A stretch of DNA of 64,000 bases from Anaerosalibacter bizertensis (GCF_009696605.1 NZ_VULR01000009.1:45980-109979); one strand, 5' to 3'. Counted from the stretch's first letter, positions 36,751 through 46,331 are shown. Numbers and translations are program-made. Notes: generated by a model not told the origin, from the sequence alone.

Positions 36751-37029
36751 GTGAAAAAACGGATGGACCAAATAAAATCAAATGTTTCGGACATATTTGA
36801 ATTGCCAAAAGATATAGTAATGGATTTACCTAAGATAACTATTGTAGGCAATATGCAAGTACTAGTAACAAATCACAAAGGTCTAATTGAATATACAAAG
36901 AATATTATACGGATAAATACAAACTGTGGAGTGCTTAAAATAATCGGGGCTGATATGTGTATAAAGACCATTATAACAGAAGAAATAATAATAAATGGTA
37001 CTATAGAAGGAATTGAATTTTTATATTAA
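36751..37029 (+). CDS. yqfC: Sporulation protein YqfC
   Basis: 92 residues. Member of the YabP/YqfC family of small beta-rich proteins needed for spore coat/cortex formation; in the family, sigma-E controlled. Seen: LPKDIVMDLPKITIVGNMQV, NHKGLIEYTKNIIRINTNCG and the end IIINGTIEGIEF. GTG start behind AAGGAGGG. Followed 11 nt later by yqfD, the invariant partner. Confidence 0.93.
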   Translation: MKKRMDQIKSNVSDIFELPKDIVMDLPKITIVGNMQVLVTNHKGLIEYTKNIIRINTNCGVLKIIGADMCIKTIITEEIIINGTIEGIEFLY

Positions 37030-37040
37030 GGGGTGTATAT

Positions 37041-38237
37041 ATGCTAGCCATTAAAATATGGAATTATTTTAGGGGATATGTTATTATTAGAGTTGAAGGA
37101 CTTACGTTGGAAAAATTCTTAAACTTAGCTACAAACAAAGATATATACCTTTGGGATATAGAGCGAATAGAGTATACAGTTATAGAAGCAAAAGTAAGTA
37201 TAAAGGGATTTAAATCTTTAAGAAAAATAGTCAGAAAAGTAGGATGTAGAGCATATATAGTAGAAAAAAGAGGTTTTCCTTTTTTATTAGAAAAGTTAAG
37301 AAAAAGGAAGATGCTTGGTTTTGGTTTTATCATCTTTATAGGATTGATATTTTTTTTAACTTCTTTTATATGGAATATAGAAATTTCAGGAAATGAGAAA
37401 ATAAAAGATGAAGAAATTATAAACTTTCTTGAGGAAATGGATGTAGGTAAAGGAAGATTTAAACATAAAGTTAACTTAGATAAATTACAGTCTAATATTT
37501 TAGGAAATTTTCAAAGATTATCTTTTGCCAGTGTAGAATTTAAAGGCACAAAACTTTTAATAGAAGTAAAAGAACAGGATCTACCGCCTAAGGAAATAGA
37601 TAAAGATATTCCTTGCAATATAGTAGCAAAAAAGAAGGGCGTAATTGAAAAAGTTATTGCCAAAAATGGTAAAAGAATAGTAAGTGAAGGTGAAGTAGTA
37701 AAAAAAGGTCAAATATTAATAACTGGAGTAATAGAAGATGAATTATTAGAGAATAATATATTGGTACACTCTGAAGGGGAAGCATTAGCAAGAACTAGAT
37801 ATTCCCATAAAAAAGAAGAACTTATAGAAAAAACTATAAAAGAAGAAACTGGAAATATATATACTATAAAAGAAATTAAATTTGGTAAAAAAGTCATCAA
37901 GCTCTCAAAGACAGATATACCTTTTAAGGAATATATAGAAGAAGTAGATGAGGAACCATTTATAGAAAAATTCGGTGACGATTTTCCAGTAAAAGTTGTA
38001 ACACATAAATATATCGAAGTAGAAAAAAAGAAAATTAAGCATAATGTAGATTCTTTAAAAAAATCTACCCAAGTATTAGCCATACAAGAAATAAATAAAA
38101 AGTTGCCAAAGGATGCAAAGATCATCTCTAAAGATGTAAAATATTTAGAAGAGGAAAATAAACTTATTACGGAAGTAATTATAGAAGTAATTGAAGATAT
38201 TGGTAAAAAGCAGATTATATACAATAAGGAGGATTAG
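37041..38237 (+). CDS. yqfD: Sporulation protein YqfD
   Basis: 398 residues. A membrane protein of the mother-cell sporulation programme. Seen: the N-terminal GYVIIRVEGLTLEKFLNLAT, one membrane helix (MLGFGFIIFIGLIFFLTSFI), then the POTRA-like extracytoplasmic part (WNIEISGNEKIKDEEIINFL) and a long charged C-terminus. AAGGGGTG before ATG 37041. phoH begins 2 nt downstream, so the sporulation pair and phoH are co-transcribed. Confidence 0.93.
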   Translation: MLAIKIWNYFRGYVIIRVEGLTLEKFLNLATNKDIYLWDIERIEYTVIEAKVSIKGFKSLRKIVRKVGCRAYIVEKRGFPFLLEKLRKRKMLGFGFIIFIGLIFFLTSFIWNIEISGNEKIKDEEIINFLEEMDVGKGRFKHKVNLDKLQSNILGNFQRLSFASVEFKGTKLLIEVKEQDLPPKEIDKDIPCNIVAKKKGVIEKVIAKNGKRIVSEGEVVKKGQILITGVIEDELLENNILVHSEGEALARTRYSHKKEELIEKTIKEETGNIYTIKEIKFGKKVIKLSKTDIPFKEYIEEVDEEPFIEKFGDDFPVKVVTHKYIEVEKKKIKHNVDSLKKSTQVLAIQEINKKLPKDAKIISKDVKYLEEENKLITEVIIEVIEDIGKKQIIYNKED

Positions 38238-38239
38238 TT

Positions 38240-39208
38240 TTGGGAAAAAATATACAAGAAAAGGGAATAGCTATAGAAGACAATAGCATTATACCAGGAC
38301 TATTTGGCCAGTTTGATGAGAATATAAAGATTATAGAAAAAGAATTTAATGTAGAAATCCTTATTAGGGAAGAAGAAATCAAAGTTATAGGGGAAGAGTT
38401 GGCAGTAGAGCTAGTAGAAAGACTTATCTATAAACTAGCAGATATACTCAAAAGACAAAAAAAGCTAACTAAACAAGAACTTATGTACACAATTCAACTT
38501 ATTTATAAGGGAAAAGAAGATAAGGTTAAAGAATTATTAGATGATATTATTTGCATAACAGCTTCAGGAAAAGCTATTAAACCTAAGACATTAGGACAAA
38601 AAAGGTATGTAGATGCAATAAAAAACAATGATATAGTATTTGGAATTGGGCCTGCAGGTACAGGAAAGACTTATCTTGCTATGGCAATGGCAGTAAATGC
38701 CTTTAGAAACAATGAAGTTAAGAGAATAATATTAACTCGACCAGCAGTAGAAGCAGGAGAAAGTTTAGGATTTTTGCCTGGTGATTTGCAAGAAAAAGTA
38801 GATCCTTACCTAAGGCCTATATATGATGCATTATTTGATATATTAGGTTTTGAAACTTATGTAAAATTTGTAGAAAAAGGGCTTATAGAGGTGGCTCCAT
38901 TAGCTTATATGAGAGGGAGAACCCTAGATTCATCCTATGTTATATTAGATGAAGCTCAAAACACTACAAATGAACAGATGAAGATGTTTTTAACTAGATT
39001 AGGATTTGGTTCCAAGGCTATTATTACTGGGGATATAACTCAAGTAGACTTGCCAAAAGGGAAGTCTTCAGGTCTCAAAACAGTTTCAAAAATCCTAGAA
39101 GGAGTAGATGGAATAGATTTTGTTAACCTTACTAAACTAGATGTAGTAAGGCATCCATTGGTTCAAAAAATAATAGAAGCATATGATGAATACGAAGGAA
39201 AGGCTTAA
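38240..39208 (+). CDS. phoH: PhoH family ATPase
   Basis: 322 residues. A RecA-type P-loop ATPase thought to act in RNA metabolism, usually beside ybeY. Seen: an N-terminal KH-like part, Walker A GPAGTGKTYLAMAMAV, the segment LTRPAVEAGESLGFLPGDL, and Walker B YVILDEAQNTTNEQMKMFLT. TTG start at 38240 behind AAGGAGG. The yqfC-yqfD-phoH-pgpH-ybeY-dgkA-cdd-era order matches Bacillus. Confidence 0.95.
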   Translation: MGKNIQEKGIAIEDNSIIPGLFGQFDENIKIIEKEFNVEILIREEEIKVIGEELAVELVERLIYKLADILKRQKKLTKQELMYTIQLIYKGKEDKVKELLDDIICITASGKAIKPKTLGQKRYVDAIKNNDIVFGIGPAGTGKTYLAMAMAVNAFRNNEVKRIILTRPAVEAGESLGFLPGDLQEKVDPYLRPIYDALFDILGFETYVKFVEKGLIEVAPLAYMRGRTLDSSYVILDEAQNTTNEQMKMFLTRLGFGSKAIITGDITQVDLPKGKSSGLKTVSKILEGVDGIDFVNLTKLDVVRHPLVQKIIEAYDEYEGKA

Positions 39209-39235
39209 AAAACCATTCTACAGGGAGGTTATCCC

Positions 39236-41347
39236 ATGTTAAAAGAAAACATAAAAGAGAAAAAAGAAAAGAAAAGGAAGAATAGTAAAACTAGAAAAAT
39301 TTTTTCCTTCTTTTCTCAGAATACAAAGATTAGTCTAATTGTTTTACAAAGTATATTTACTATATTGTTATTTTTAGTGATAATAGACAATATAGAGCCT
39401 AAAAAAGTCAACATAAAAATAGGAAATATATCCCCTTATGAAATAAGGGCTACAAAAGATATAGAAGACAAAAGGACTACAGAAAAATTGCAGAATGAAG
39501 CTATGGAAAAGATTGAACCTATAAATAGGGTCAATCCCTCGATACAGATGCAGATGAAAAATGATATAAGAACTTTTTTTGGGTTAGTAAAGGATGTAAA
39601 AAACTTAGATAATATGGATATAAATAAAAAAGTATCTACTTTGCAAGAACAATCAAATCTAAATCTATCACAAAAAGATTATAGGGTAGCTTTAGAACTT
39701 GAAAATAAAGATTTAAACAATCTAGAAACCACTATACATGACATAATAGACCAAATAATGGGTAGTGGAATTAAAGAAGAAGAGTTAGAATATGAAAAAA
39801 GTAATGTTAAAAGTATTTTTGATTCTTTAAATATGGATAAAAATCAAGAAGAATTAGGAATAAAAATCATAAATACAACTATTAAACCAAATAAGTTTTT
39901 AGATGTAGAAGCTACTCAAAGAAGGAAAGTAGAAGAATCGGAAAAAATTGAGCCAATAATTATAAAAGAAGACCAAGTAATAGTTAGAAAAGGTGAAAAG
40001 GTAAATTCCCATACCTATGAATTAATAAAAGAATCAGGACTATTAAAGCAAAAAGATGGCTATGAAATTAGTACAATTTTAGGCACATTAATTATTATAT
40101 TAATCATTCAATTTATTATAGGTCTGTACCTTTACAATTTTAATAGGGAAGTATTAAATACATCAAAGATAATAATACTAGATATTATTTTTATTTCCAT
40201 AGTCATAATATCAAAAGTAGTCTATGGTATTTCACCCTATTTAATGCCAATTGCAACATCTTCTATGCTAATAACCCTTATTGTAAATCCTAAATTAGCA
40301 TTAATAGTGAACTTTATTTTAACATTTTTAATGGGAATGATTTTAGGAGTTGATGACAGCGTAATAGCTACCATGTTAGTAGGAGGAAGTGTGGTAGCCT
40401 TTAGCGTGATGAATTCATCCCAGAGATATAATATATTCTTCAATGGATTAATTTTAGGGGTAGCACATATTATAACTATTTTTTCTTTTGGACTTATAAA
40501 GAATTCAGATGCTTTAGATATTGTACTGAGAAGTGGACATGGCTTATTAAATGGGATATTTTGTGCTATTCTCACTATTGGAACATTACCTCTGTGGGAA
40601 AATATATTTGAAGTACTAACCCCTTTAAAACTTCTAGAACTTTCAAATCCAAACCAACCATTACTTAGAAGGCTTTTAATGGAGGCTCCAGGAACTTATT
40701 ATCATAGTGTGATGGTAGGTAATTTAAGTGAAGCTGCAGCTGAAGCAATAGGTGCTGATTCTCTTATAGCTAGAGTAGGTGCTTATTATCACGATATTGG
40801 GAAACTTAAAAGACCTTATTTTTTCAAAGAAAACCAGTTTGGGATGGATAATCCCCATGACAAACTAAATCCTACTTTAAGCACTTTGATAATAACCAAT
40901 CATACGAAAGATGGACTAGCATTGGGAGAAGAATATGAATTACCACAAGAGATAAAAGATATTATTGTACAACATCATGGAGAGACTGTATTGACCTTTT
41001 TCTATTATAAAGCTTCAAAAGGTAAAGATGGCGAAAATGTTAAATTAGAAGATTTTAGATATAAAGGGCCTAAGCCTCAAACGAAAGAGGCAGCTATAAT
41101 AATGTTGGCAGACTCTTCAGAAGCGGCAGTCAGATCTATAAAAAACCCTAATAAAGGGAAAATTGAAGAGATGGTAAGAAATATAATAAAAGACAGATTA
41201 GAAGACGGACAATTAGAAGATTGTAATTTAACTTTAAAAGATTTGAGTATAATAGCCAATACTTTCAGCAATGTACTTCTAGGAATATTTCATGATAGAA
41301 TAGAATATCCAAAATTGGATATAAAAGAGGTAAAAGGAGAGAATTAA
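39236..41347 (+). CDS. pgpH: PgpH-type cyclic-di-AMP phosphodiesterase (7TMR-HD)
   Basis: 703 residues. Seen: one N-terminal membrane helix, an extracytoplasmic 7TMR-HDED domain (VRKGEKVNSHTYELIKE), seven membrane helices between about residues 280 and 460, and a C-terminal HD domain with HSVMVGNLSEAAAEAIGA, YYHDIGKLKRPYFF and VQHHGETV. In the family it degrades c-di-AMP to pApA; the HD metal motif is intact. The ybeY start follows its stop with no gap, so the two are translationally linked. Confidence 0.94.
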   Translation: MLKENIKEKKEKKRKNSKTRKIFSFFSQNTKISLIVLQSIFTILLFLVIIDNIEPKKVNIKIGNISPYEIRATKDIEDKRTTEKLQNEAMEKIEPINRVNPSIQMQMKNDIRTFFGLVKDVKNLDNMDINKKVSTLQEQSNLNLSQKDYRVALELENKDLNNLETTIHDIIDQIMGSGIKEEELEYEKSNVKSIFDSLNMDKNQEELGIKIINTTIKPNKFLDVEATQRRKVEESEKIEPIIIKEDQVIVRKGEKVNSHTYELIKESGLLKQKDGYEISTILGTLIIILIIQFIIGLYLYNFNREVLNTSKIIILDIIFISIVIISKVVYGISPYLMPIATSSMLITLIVNPKLALIVNFILTFLMGMILGVDDSVIATMLVGGSVVAFSVMNSSQRYNIFFNGLILGVAHIITIFSFGLIKNSDALDIVLRSGHGLLNGIFCAILTIGTLPLWENIFEVLTPLKLLELSNPNQPLLRRLLMEAPGTYYHSVMVGNLSEAAAEAIGADSLIARVGAYYHDIGKLKRPYFFKENQFGMDNPHDKLNPTLSTLIITNHTKDGLALGEEYELPQEIKDIIVQHHGETVLTFFYYKASKGKDGENVKLEDFRYKGPKPQTKEAAIIMLADSSEAAVRSIKNPNKGKIEEMVRNIIKDRLEDGQLEDCNLTLKDLSIIANTFSNVLLGIFHDRIEYPKLDIKEVKGEN

Positions 41348-41809
41348 ATGGAAGTTTATATAGACAATAGACAAGATGAAATAACAATAGATGATGAACT
41401 TATAGAATTAATGGAAAAAGTAATGAAAGAATGCTTAGCATTAGAAGAAAAGAGTCTCGATACTGAAATAAGTGTTTCATTTGTAAATAATAAGGAAATA
41501 CAGGAACTAAATAGAGAATATAGAAATGTAGATTCCTCTACAGATGTACTATCTTTTCCAATGACAGATGATTTTTCCTTAAGCCATATACCTATTTTAG
41601 GAGATATTGTAATATCCTTAGAGAAAGCTTTATCTCAAGCAGAAGAATATGGTCATTCTTTCAATAGAGAAGTAGCTTATTTAACAGCTCACAGTATGTT
41701 CCATCTCCTAGGATATGATCATATGAAGGAAGATGAGAAACAAGTCATGAGGAAGAAGGAAAAACAGGTTATGAAATCATTAGGAATATTTAAAAATAAT
41801 TTAGAATAA
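41348..41809 (+). CDS. ybeY: Endoribonuclease YbeY
   Basis: 153 residues. A zinc endonuclease for 16S rRNA 3' maturation and ribosome quality control. Seen: VDSSTDVLSFPM, LGDIVISLEKA, and the zinc motif HSMFHLLGYDH, with all three His ligands. Start immediately after pgpH. Length and motif are standard. Confidence 0.96.
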   Translation: MEVYIDNRQDEITIDDELIELMEKVMKECLALEEKSLDTEISVSFVNNKEIQELNREYRNVDSSTDVLSFPMTDDFSLSHIPILGDIVISLEKALSQAEEYGHSFNREVAYLTAHSMFHLLGYDHMKEDEKQVMRKKEKQVMKSLGIFKNNLE

Positions 41810-41822
41810 ACTAGGTGATAAG

Positions 41823-42521
41823 ATGAAATCTAGAAATATAATAGATAGTTTTAACTATGCTGTTGCTGGAATAATATATGCATTAAAAACTCAAAGAAAT
41901 CTGAGAATACATTTTAGCATAGCTACAGTAGTATTGTTCACAAGCCTATTTTTAGATTTTAGCAGATTAGAATTTTTAATGCTTCTTTTAACTATTGCCT
42001 TTGTAATGGTATCAGAGATGATCAATACTTCTATAGAAAAAACTATTGACATGATTACAGAAGAATATCATCCACTGGCTAAGATAGCAAAAAATGTAGC
42101 AGCAGGAGCTGTTCTAATCTCAGCTATAAATGCTATAGTAGTTGGATATTTACTTTTTTTTGACAGAATAAATCTTCATTCAAATTTGATACTATTTAAA
42201 TTAAAAAATTCTCCAGTACACTTAACATTTGTATCTCTTTTACTTGTTATAATTATAACTGTAGTTATAAAAACCATAGCCCAAAGTGGTACTCCATTTA
42301 AAGGTGGAATTGTAAGTGGACATGCAGCAGTAGCATTCTTACTTGCTACTAGCATTAGTTTTTTAGGTGAAAATGTTTTAATTACAACCTTAGCTTATTT
42401 TATAGCTATATTGGTGGGAGAAAGTAGAATAGAAGGGAAGATTCACAGTGTTTTTGAAGTGTTTATGGGAAGTATACTAGGGGTACTAATGGGAATTTTA
42501 GTTTTCCAAATAATAGGTTAG
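41823..42521 (+). CDS. Diacylglycerol/undecaprenol kinase fused to a PAP2-like phosphatase domain
   Basis: 232 residues. The N-terminal half is DgkA-like (FNYAVAGIIYALKTQRNLRI, VMVSEMINTSIEKTIDMITE) with three membrane helices; in Firmicutes this enzyme phosphorylates undecaprenol. The C-terminal half is PAP2-like: VSGHAAVAFLLAT matches the SGH motif, and ESRIEGKIHSVFEV the third motif with Arg and His. The usual first motif is not clear. The two halves carry opposite activities on lipid phosphates, the kinase and the phosphatase of the carrier cycle. Confidence 0.88.
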   Translation: MKSRNIIDSFNYAVAGIIYALKTQRNLRIHFSIATVVLFTSLFLDFSRLEFLMLLLTIAFVMVSEMINTSIEKTIDMITEEYHPLAKIAKNVAAGAVLISAINAIVVGYLLFFDRINLHSNLILFKLKNSPVHLTFVSLLLVIIITVVIKTIAQSGTPFKGGIVSGHAAVAFLLATSISFLGENVLITTLAYFIAILVGESRIEGKIHSVFEVFMGSILGVLMGILVFQIIG

Positions 42522-42533
42522 TAGGGGGATTTT

Positions 42534-43538
42534 ATGAAAAAAATAGTATTTATACTATTAATTTGTTTAGTTGCAGTTCTTTTGATATACAATATATCTG
42601 ATAAGGAGAATGATCAGATTTTAGAAGAGGAGAATGAAAATAAAATTTTATCTCCACTAAGTGGTATTTCTGCCTCAATATCTAAAGTAGAAAGGCGTCC
42701 AGTGGCAGTTATGTTTGACAACCATCCAAATGCTAGATGGCAAGCAGGACTTAGTCAAGCAGAAATTGTATATGAATTTTTTGTGGAATATCCTTATACA
42801 AGATACATGGGTATATATCTTATAAATGATCCAGAAGAATTAGGACCTATAAGGAGTGCAAGACCTTATTTTATAACAACTTTACTTGAATATGATCCTA
42901 TATATGTAAGAGCAGGAGGAAGTGAAGAGGCAAAAGAATATATAGAACAATTAGAAATAGCAGATATAGATGGTTTGACTAACTCAGAAGATGCTTTTTT
43001 TAGGAATACTAAAGTAGGAAAGAAGAGTCCTCACAACCTTTATACAAATATGGAAAATATAAGAAATGCTCAAATAGGAAGAGGTTATAGTTCTACGGGA
43101 GATTATGAAGGATTTAATTTTTATGAAAAAGATACAGAGATACAAGGAGACAATGGAACTACAATTGAAATAAAATATAATAGGGAAAATTCTACTTCTT
43201 ATATTTATAATGAAGTAGATAGGGTATATGAAAGGTATAAGGACGGAGAAGCCCATATAGACGAATATTATAATATTCCAATTGTAGCAAAGAATATTAT
43301 TATTCAACAAGTAAAGACTAAACCTATAGATAATGAAGGAAGATTAGAAATCGATTTAGTAGATAGTGGAAAAGGCATATACATATCTAATGGAAAATTT
43401 AAAGATATTAGTTGGACAAAAGGCTCTAAAGATGGAAAGACTATGTATTATGACGAAGAAGGGGAAGAGATATTTTTAAACAAAGGGATTACGTGGATTC
43501 AAATAATAGATGAAAAATCAGATATAATAATTGAGTAG
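42534..43538 (+). CDS. DUF3048 (YerB-like) membrane-anchored protein
   Basis: 334 residues. One N-terminal transmembrane/signal segment (IVFILLICLVAVLLIY) with no clear lipobox, then the DUF3048 region: RPVAVMFDNHPNARWQAGLS, EFFVEYPYTRYMGIYL, LGPIRSARPYFI, and a C-terminal TWIQIIDEKSD. The family's function is not known; in Bacillus the relative YerB is a lipoprotein. It lies 12 nt after the kinase-phosphatase gene and 5 nt before cdd. Confidence 0.88.
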   Translation: MKKIVFILLICLVAVLLIYNISDKENDQILEEENENKILSPLSGISASISKVERRPVAVMFDNHPNARWQAGLSQAEIVYEFFVEYPYTRYMGIYLINDPEELGPIRSARPYFITTLLEYDPIYVRAGGSEEAKEYIEQLEIADIDGLTNSEDAFFRNTKVGKKSPHNLYTNMENIRNAQIGRGYSSTGDYEGFNFYEKDTEIQGDNGTTIEIKYNRENSTSYIYNEVDRVYERYKDGEAHIDEYYNIPIVAKNIIIQQVKTKPIDNEGRLEIDLVDSGKGIYISNGKFKDISWTKGSKDGKTMYYDEEGEEIFLNKGITWIQIIDEKSDIIIE

Positions 43539-43543
43539 GAGTG

Positions 43544-43951
43544 ATGGCCTTGGACAAAAGAGAGCTTATAAAAAGTGCATTTAAAGCTAAAGAAAAAGCT
43601 TATGTACCTTATTCTAATTTTCATGTAGGAGCAGCTGTTTTAATGGAGGATGGATCTATCTATACAGGTTGTAATATAGAATCTGCTTCTTATAGTCCAA
43701 CAAATTGTGCAGAACGTACAGCCATATTTAAAGCTGTATCGGAAGGAAAAAGAAAAATAAAAGCCATAGCAATAGTAGGGGATTCAGGATATACTTATCC
43801 CTGTGGAGTTTGTAGACAAGTTATAAGAGAGTTTGGCCTAGATGCAATTGTTATAATTGCTAAATCTGAAGATGAATATAAGGAGTATACATTAGAAGAG
43901 TTGTTGCCATATAGTTTTGGACCAGAGGATTTAAATAACGCTAAAAAATAG
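43544..43951 (+). CDS. cdd: Cytidine deaminase
   Basis: 135 residues, tetrameric type. Converts cytidine and deoxycytidine to uridine forms. Seen: AKEKAYVPYSNFHVGAAVL, the catalytic NCAERTAIFKAV (Cys ligand and Glu proton shuttle), and PCGVCRQVI supplying the other zinc Cys residues. ATG 43544 behind AGGAG is chosen; TTG 43550 is possible. Cdd-era adjacency is standard. Confidence 0.96.
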   Translation: MALDKRELIKSAFKAKEKAYVPYSNFHVGAAVLMEDGSIYTGCNIESASYSPTNCAERTAIFKAVSEGKRKIKAIAIVGDSGYTYPCGVCRQVIREFGLDAIVIIAKSEDEYKEYTLEELLPYSFGPEDLNNAKK

Positions 43952-43961
43952 GAGGAGATTT

Positions 43962-44846
43962 ATGTACAAATCAGGATTTGTAACCATAATTGGTAGACCA
44001 AATGTAGGAAAGTCAACTATATTAAACCATATAATAGGAGAAAAAGTTTCAATTATTTCAGATAAACCTCAAACTACAAGGAATAAAATACAATGTGTTT
44101 ATACAGAAAAAGATTATCAAATAGTTTTTTTAGATACACCTGGTATTCACAAACCTAAAAATAGGCTTGGTGAACATATGGTTAAAACATCAAAAAGTAC
44201 TTTAGGAGAAGTAGATCTAATTACATTTATGGTTGACAATAATAAAACAATAGATGATTTAGATAGATATATAATATCTCAATTGAAAGGTATAAATACA
44301 CCTAAAGTGCTCCTTATAAATAAAATAGATAAAGTGAAAAAAACAGATATTGCTAATTTAATGAATATGTATAAGAAGTTTAATATTTTTGATGACATTA
44401 TACCTGTATCTGCAATTAATGGAACTAATATAGAAGAGTATTTAAATACAATTAAAAAAATATTGCCAGAGGGACCACAATATTTTCCTGAAGATATGAT
44501 CACGGACCAACCAGAAAGATTTATTATATCAGAACTTATAAGGGAAAAAACCCTATACTATCTTCATGAAGAAATTCCTCATGGAATATTTGTATCAATA
44601 GATAGTATAAAGAAAAGGGAAGAAAAAGAAATAATAGATGTATACGCTACTATTTACTGTGAAAAACCTTCTCACAAAGGTATGATCATAGGTAAAAATG
44701 GTAGAAAGTTAAAGGGTATAGGAAAAAGTGCAAGGATAGATATAGAAAGACTTTTAGGTAGCCAAGTAAATCTTCAACTATGGGTTAAAGTAGAAAAAAA
44801 TTGGAGAGACAAGGAAAATAAAATAAAATACTTTGGTTACGAATAG
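43962..44846 (+). CDS. era: GTPase Era
   Basis: 294 residues. Binds the 16S rRNA 3' end for 30S maturation. Seen: G1 GRPNVGKSTILNHI, the switch TTRNKIQC, DTPGIHKP, NKIDKVKK, SAINGTN, and the C-terminal KH domain with KGMIIGKNGRKLKGIG. GGAGGAG before ATG 43962. Followed by recO as in other Firmicutes. Confidence 0.97.
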   Translation: MYKSGFVTIIGRPNVGKSTILNHIIGEKVSIISDKPQTTRNKIQCVYTEKDYQIVFLDTPGIHKPKNRLGEHMVKTSKSTLGEVDLITFMVDNNKTIDDLDRYIISQLKGINTPKVLLINKIDKVKKTDIANLMNMYKKFNIFDDIIPVSAINGTNIEEYLNTIKKILPEGPQYFPEDMITDQPERFIISELIREKTLYYLHEEIPHGIFVSIDSIKKREEKEIIDVYATIYCEKPSHKGMIIGKNGRKLKGIGKSARIDIERLLGSQVNLQLWVKVEKNWRDKENKIKYFGYE

Positions 44847-44862
44847 TACTAGGAGTGACTAA

Positions 44863-45621
44863 ATGCTTGTAAAATCAGAAGGAATAGTTTTAAGAGAAGT
44901 AAAATTTGAAGAGACAAATAAAATATTAACCATATTTTCTAGAAAATATGGAAAAATTACTGCTATGGTAAGAGGAGCTTTAAGACCAAGAAGTCCTCTT
45001 ATAGCCAGTAGTCAGGTTTTCTCATATAGTGATTATAATTTTTATAAAGGGAAAAGTTTTTATCATGTAAACCAAGGAGACATTATAGACTCTTTTTATC
45101 CTATTAGAGAAGATATGAATAGACTTCTATATGGAGCATATTTATTAGAACTTGTAGATTCTTCTACAGTAGAAGGAGTTCCAAGTGAAAAGCTTTTTGA
45201 ATTGTTAAAAAAAGGCTTAAAGGTACTATCCAGTTTAAACAAAGATTTTTTAAAATTTATTATAGGTTTTGAAATTAAATACATATCTTTCCTAGGTTAT
45301 AGACCATATTTAAATAAATGTGTACTATGTGGAGAAGATATAAATGATACATTGAAATTTAGCATATCCCATGGAGGGGTAATTTGTGAAAGATGCTTTA
45401 AATTAGATCCTGGCAGTAAAAAAATGGATAAAAACATGCTAAACTATTTAAAACAGTTATTATATACATCCCTTGATGAATTAGACAATATAAAAATTCC
45501 TAAAGATGTCATGATTAAAATACAAGATATTATGATAAAATATATATTAACCAATATTGAAAAAAATAAATTTAATTCATTAGATTTTATGGAATCTATT
45601 AAAAAAAATGGAGGGTTATAG
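44863..45621 (+). CDS. recO: DNA repair protein RecO
   Basis: 252 residues. Loads RecA on gapped DNA with RecR. Seen: an OB-fold N-terminus (SEGIVLREVKFEETNKILTI, KITAMVRGALRPRSPL), a helical middle, and a four-Cys zinc site (CVLCGEDIND ... ICERC). AGGAG before ATG 44863. Its stop precedes the start of the next gene by 1 nt, so the two are probably coupled. Confidence 0.95.
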   Translation: MLVKSEGIVLREVKFEETNKILTIFSRKYGKITAMVRGALRPRSPLIASSQVFSYSDYNFYKGKSFYHVNQGDIIDSFYPIREDMNRLLYGAYLLELVDSSTVEGVPSEKLFELLKKGLKVLSSLNKDFLKFIIGFEIKYISFLGYRPYLNKCVLCGEDINDTLKFSISHGGVICERCFKLDPGSKKMDKNMLNYLKQLLYTSLDELDNIKIPKDVMIKIQDIMIKYILTNIEKNKFNSLDFMESIKKNGGL

Positions 45622-45622
45622 A

Positions 45623-46078
45623 ATGGATACATCTTTAGATAAAATTGATATGATAGTGGAAAGGACTGGAGTTAGCTATAAAGAAGCAAAGGAAGCTTTA
45701 GAAAAAAATAACGGTGATGTATTGGAAGCTATAATATATATTGAAAATAAAAACAAGAGTTTTACAGAAAATATAGGGAACAAAGGAGAAAAGTTATTAG
45801 ATAAGTTAAAGGAATATGTAAGAAAAGGCAACGTAACTAAAATTATAATAAAAAAAGAGGGAGAAACTATAATGAATATTCCCGTATCTGCTGGAACAAT
45901 AGGAACTATTCTAGCTCCACAAATAGCCTTGTTAGGATTTAGTGTAGCCTTTCTTTCTAAATGTACGTTTGAGATAGTAAAAGAAGATGGAGAAATAATC
46001 AATATAAATGAAGCTGTAGAAAAAGAATTCAGTAAAGATAAGGGTTCTACCAATAAAGAGGATAAAGAAGAGCTTTAA
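45623..46078 (+). CDS. UBA-like and DUF4342 domain protein
   Basis: 151 residues. The first 45 residues form a UBA/TS-N-like three-helix unit (RTGVSYKEAKEALEKNNGDV), as in elongation factor Ts. The rest matches DUF4342 (VRKGNVTKIIIKKEGETIMN, PVSAGTIGTILAPQIALLG), with a hydrophobic stretch that could insert in the membrane. ATG 45623 lies behind GGAGGG inside the end of recO. Role unknown; last gene before the glyQS leader. Confidence 0.82.
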   Translation: MDTSLDKIDMIVERTGVSYKEAKEALEKNNGDVLEAIIYIENKNKSFTENIGNKGEKLLDKLKEYVRKGNVTKIIIKKEGETIMNIPVSAGTIGTILAPQIALLGFSVAFLSKCTFEIVKEDGEIININEAVEKEFSKDKGSTNKEDKEEL

Positions 46079-46085
46079 ATCTATA

Positions 46086-46114
46086 TTGACAATGAAGATT
46101 TTTTTTGCTAGATT
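46086..46114 (+). promoter_or_regulatory. Promoter of the glyQS T-box transcript
   Basis: TTGACA at 46086-46091 and TAGATT at 46109-46114 with a 17-nt spacer, directly upstream of the T-box leader. Confidence 0.75.
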
Positions 46115-46139
46115 ATTAACTATAGATTAATTAATAATT

Positions 46140-46331
46140 ATATGCTGTGAAGAAGAAGGTAATCAATATATATTATAATAGCGAGCTAGGGACGGTGAAA
46201 GCCTAGTATAATAGATTGGTGAAAGGCACTTCTGAGCATATATAACTGAGGGAATACCTTAGCTAGGTATTAAGTAGGGTGGAACCGCGGAAGTAACCTT
46301 TCGTCCCTATAGGGATGTAAAGGTTTTTTTA
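46140..46331 (+). promoter_or_regulatory. T-box riboswitch for glycyl-tRNA synthetase
   Basis: A tRNA-sensing leader. Seen: stem I with the GGACGGTGAAAGCC apical region; a specifier GGC (glycine) at 46225-46227 in GAAAGGCACTTCTGAGCA; the T-box AGGGTGGAACCGCGG at 46276-46290, whose bulge binds the tRNA NCCA end; and a terminator of AACCTTTCGTCCCT with AGGGATGTAAAGGTT and a T-run. Uncharged tRNA-Gly should stabilise the antiterminator and switch on glyQS. Confidence 0.95.

Noticed and set aside
41690..41730. YbeY zinc motif with Ser in place of the first Gly (HSMFHLLGYDH)
   Set aside because: All three His ligands are present and this variant is common in Clostridia as far as I recall, so it is not a defect.
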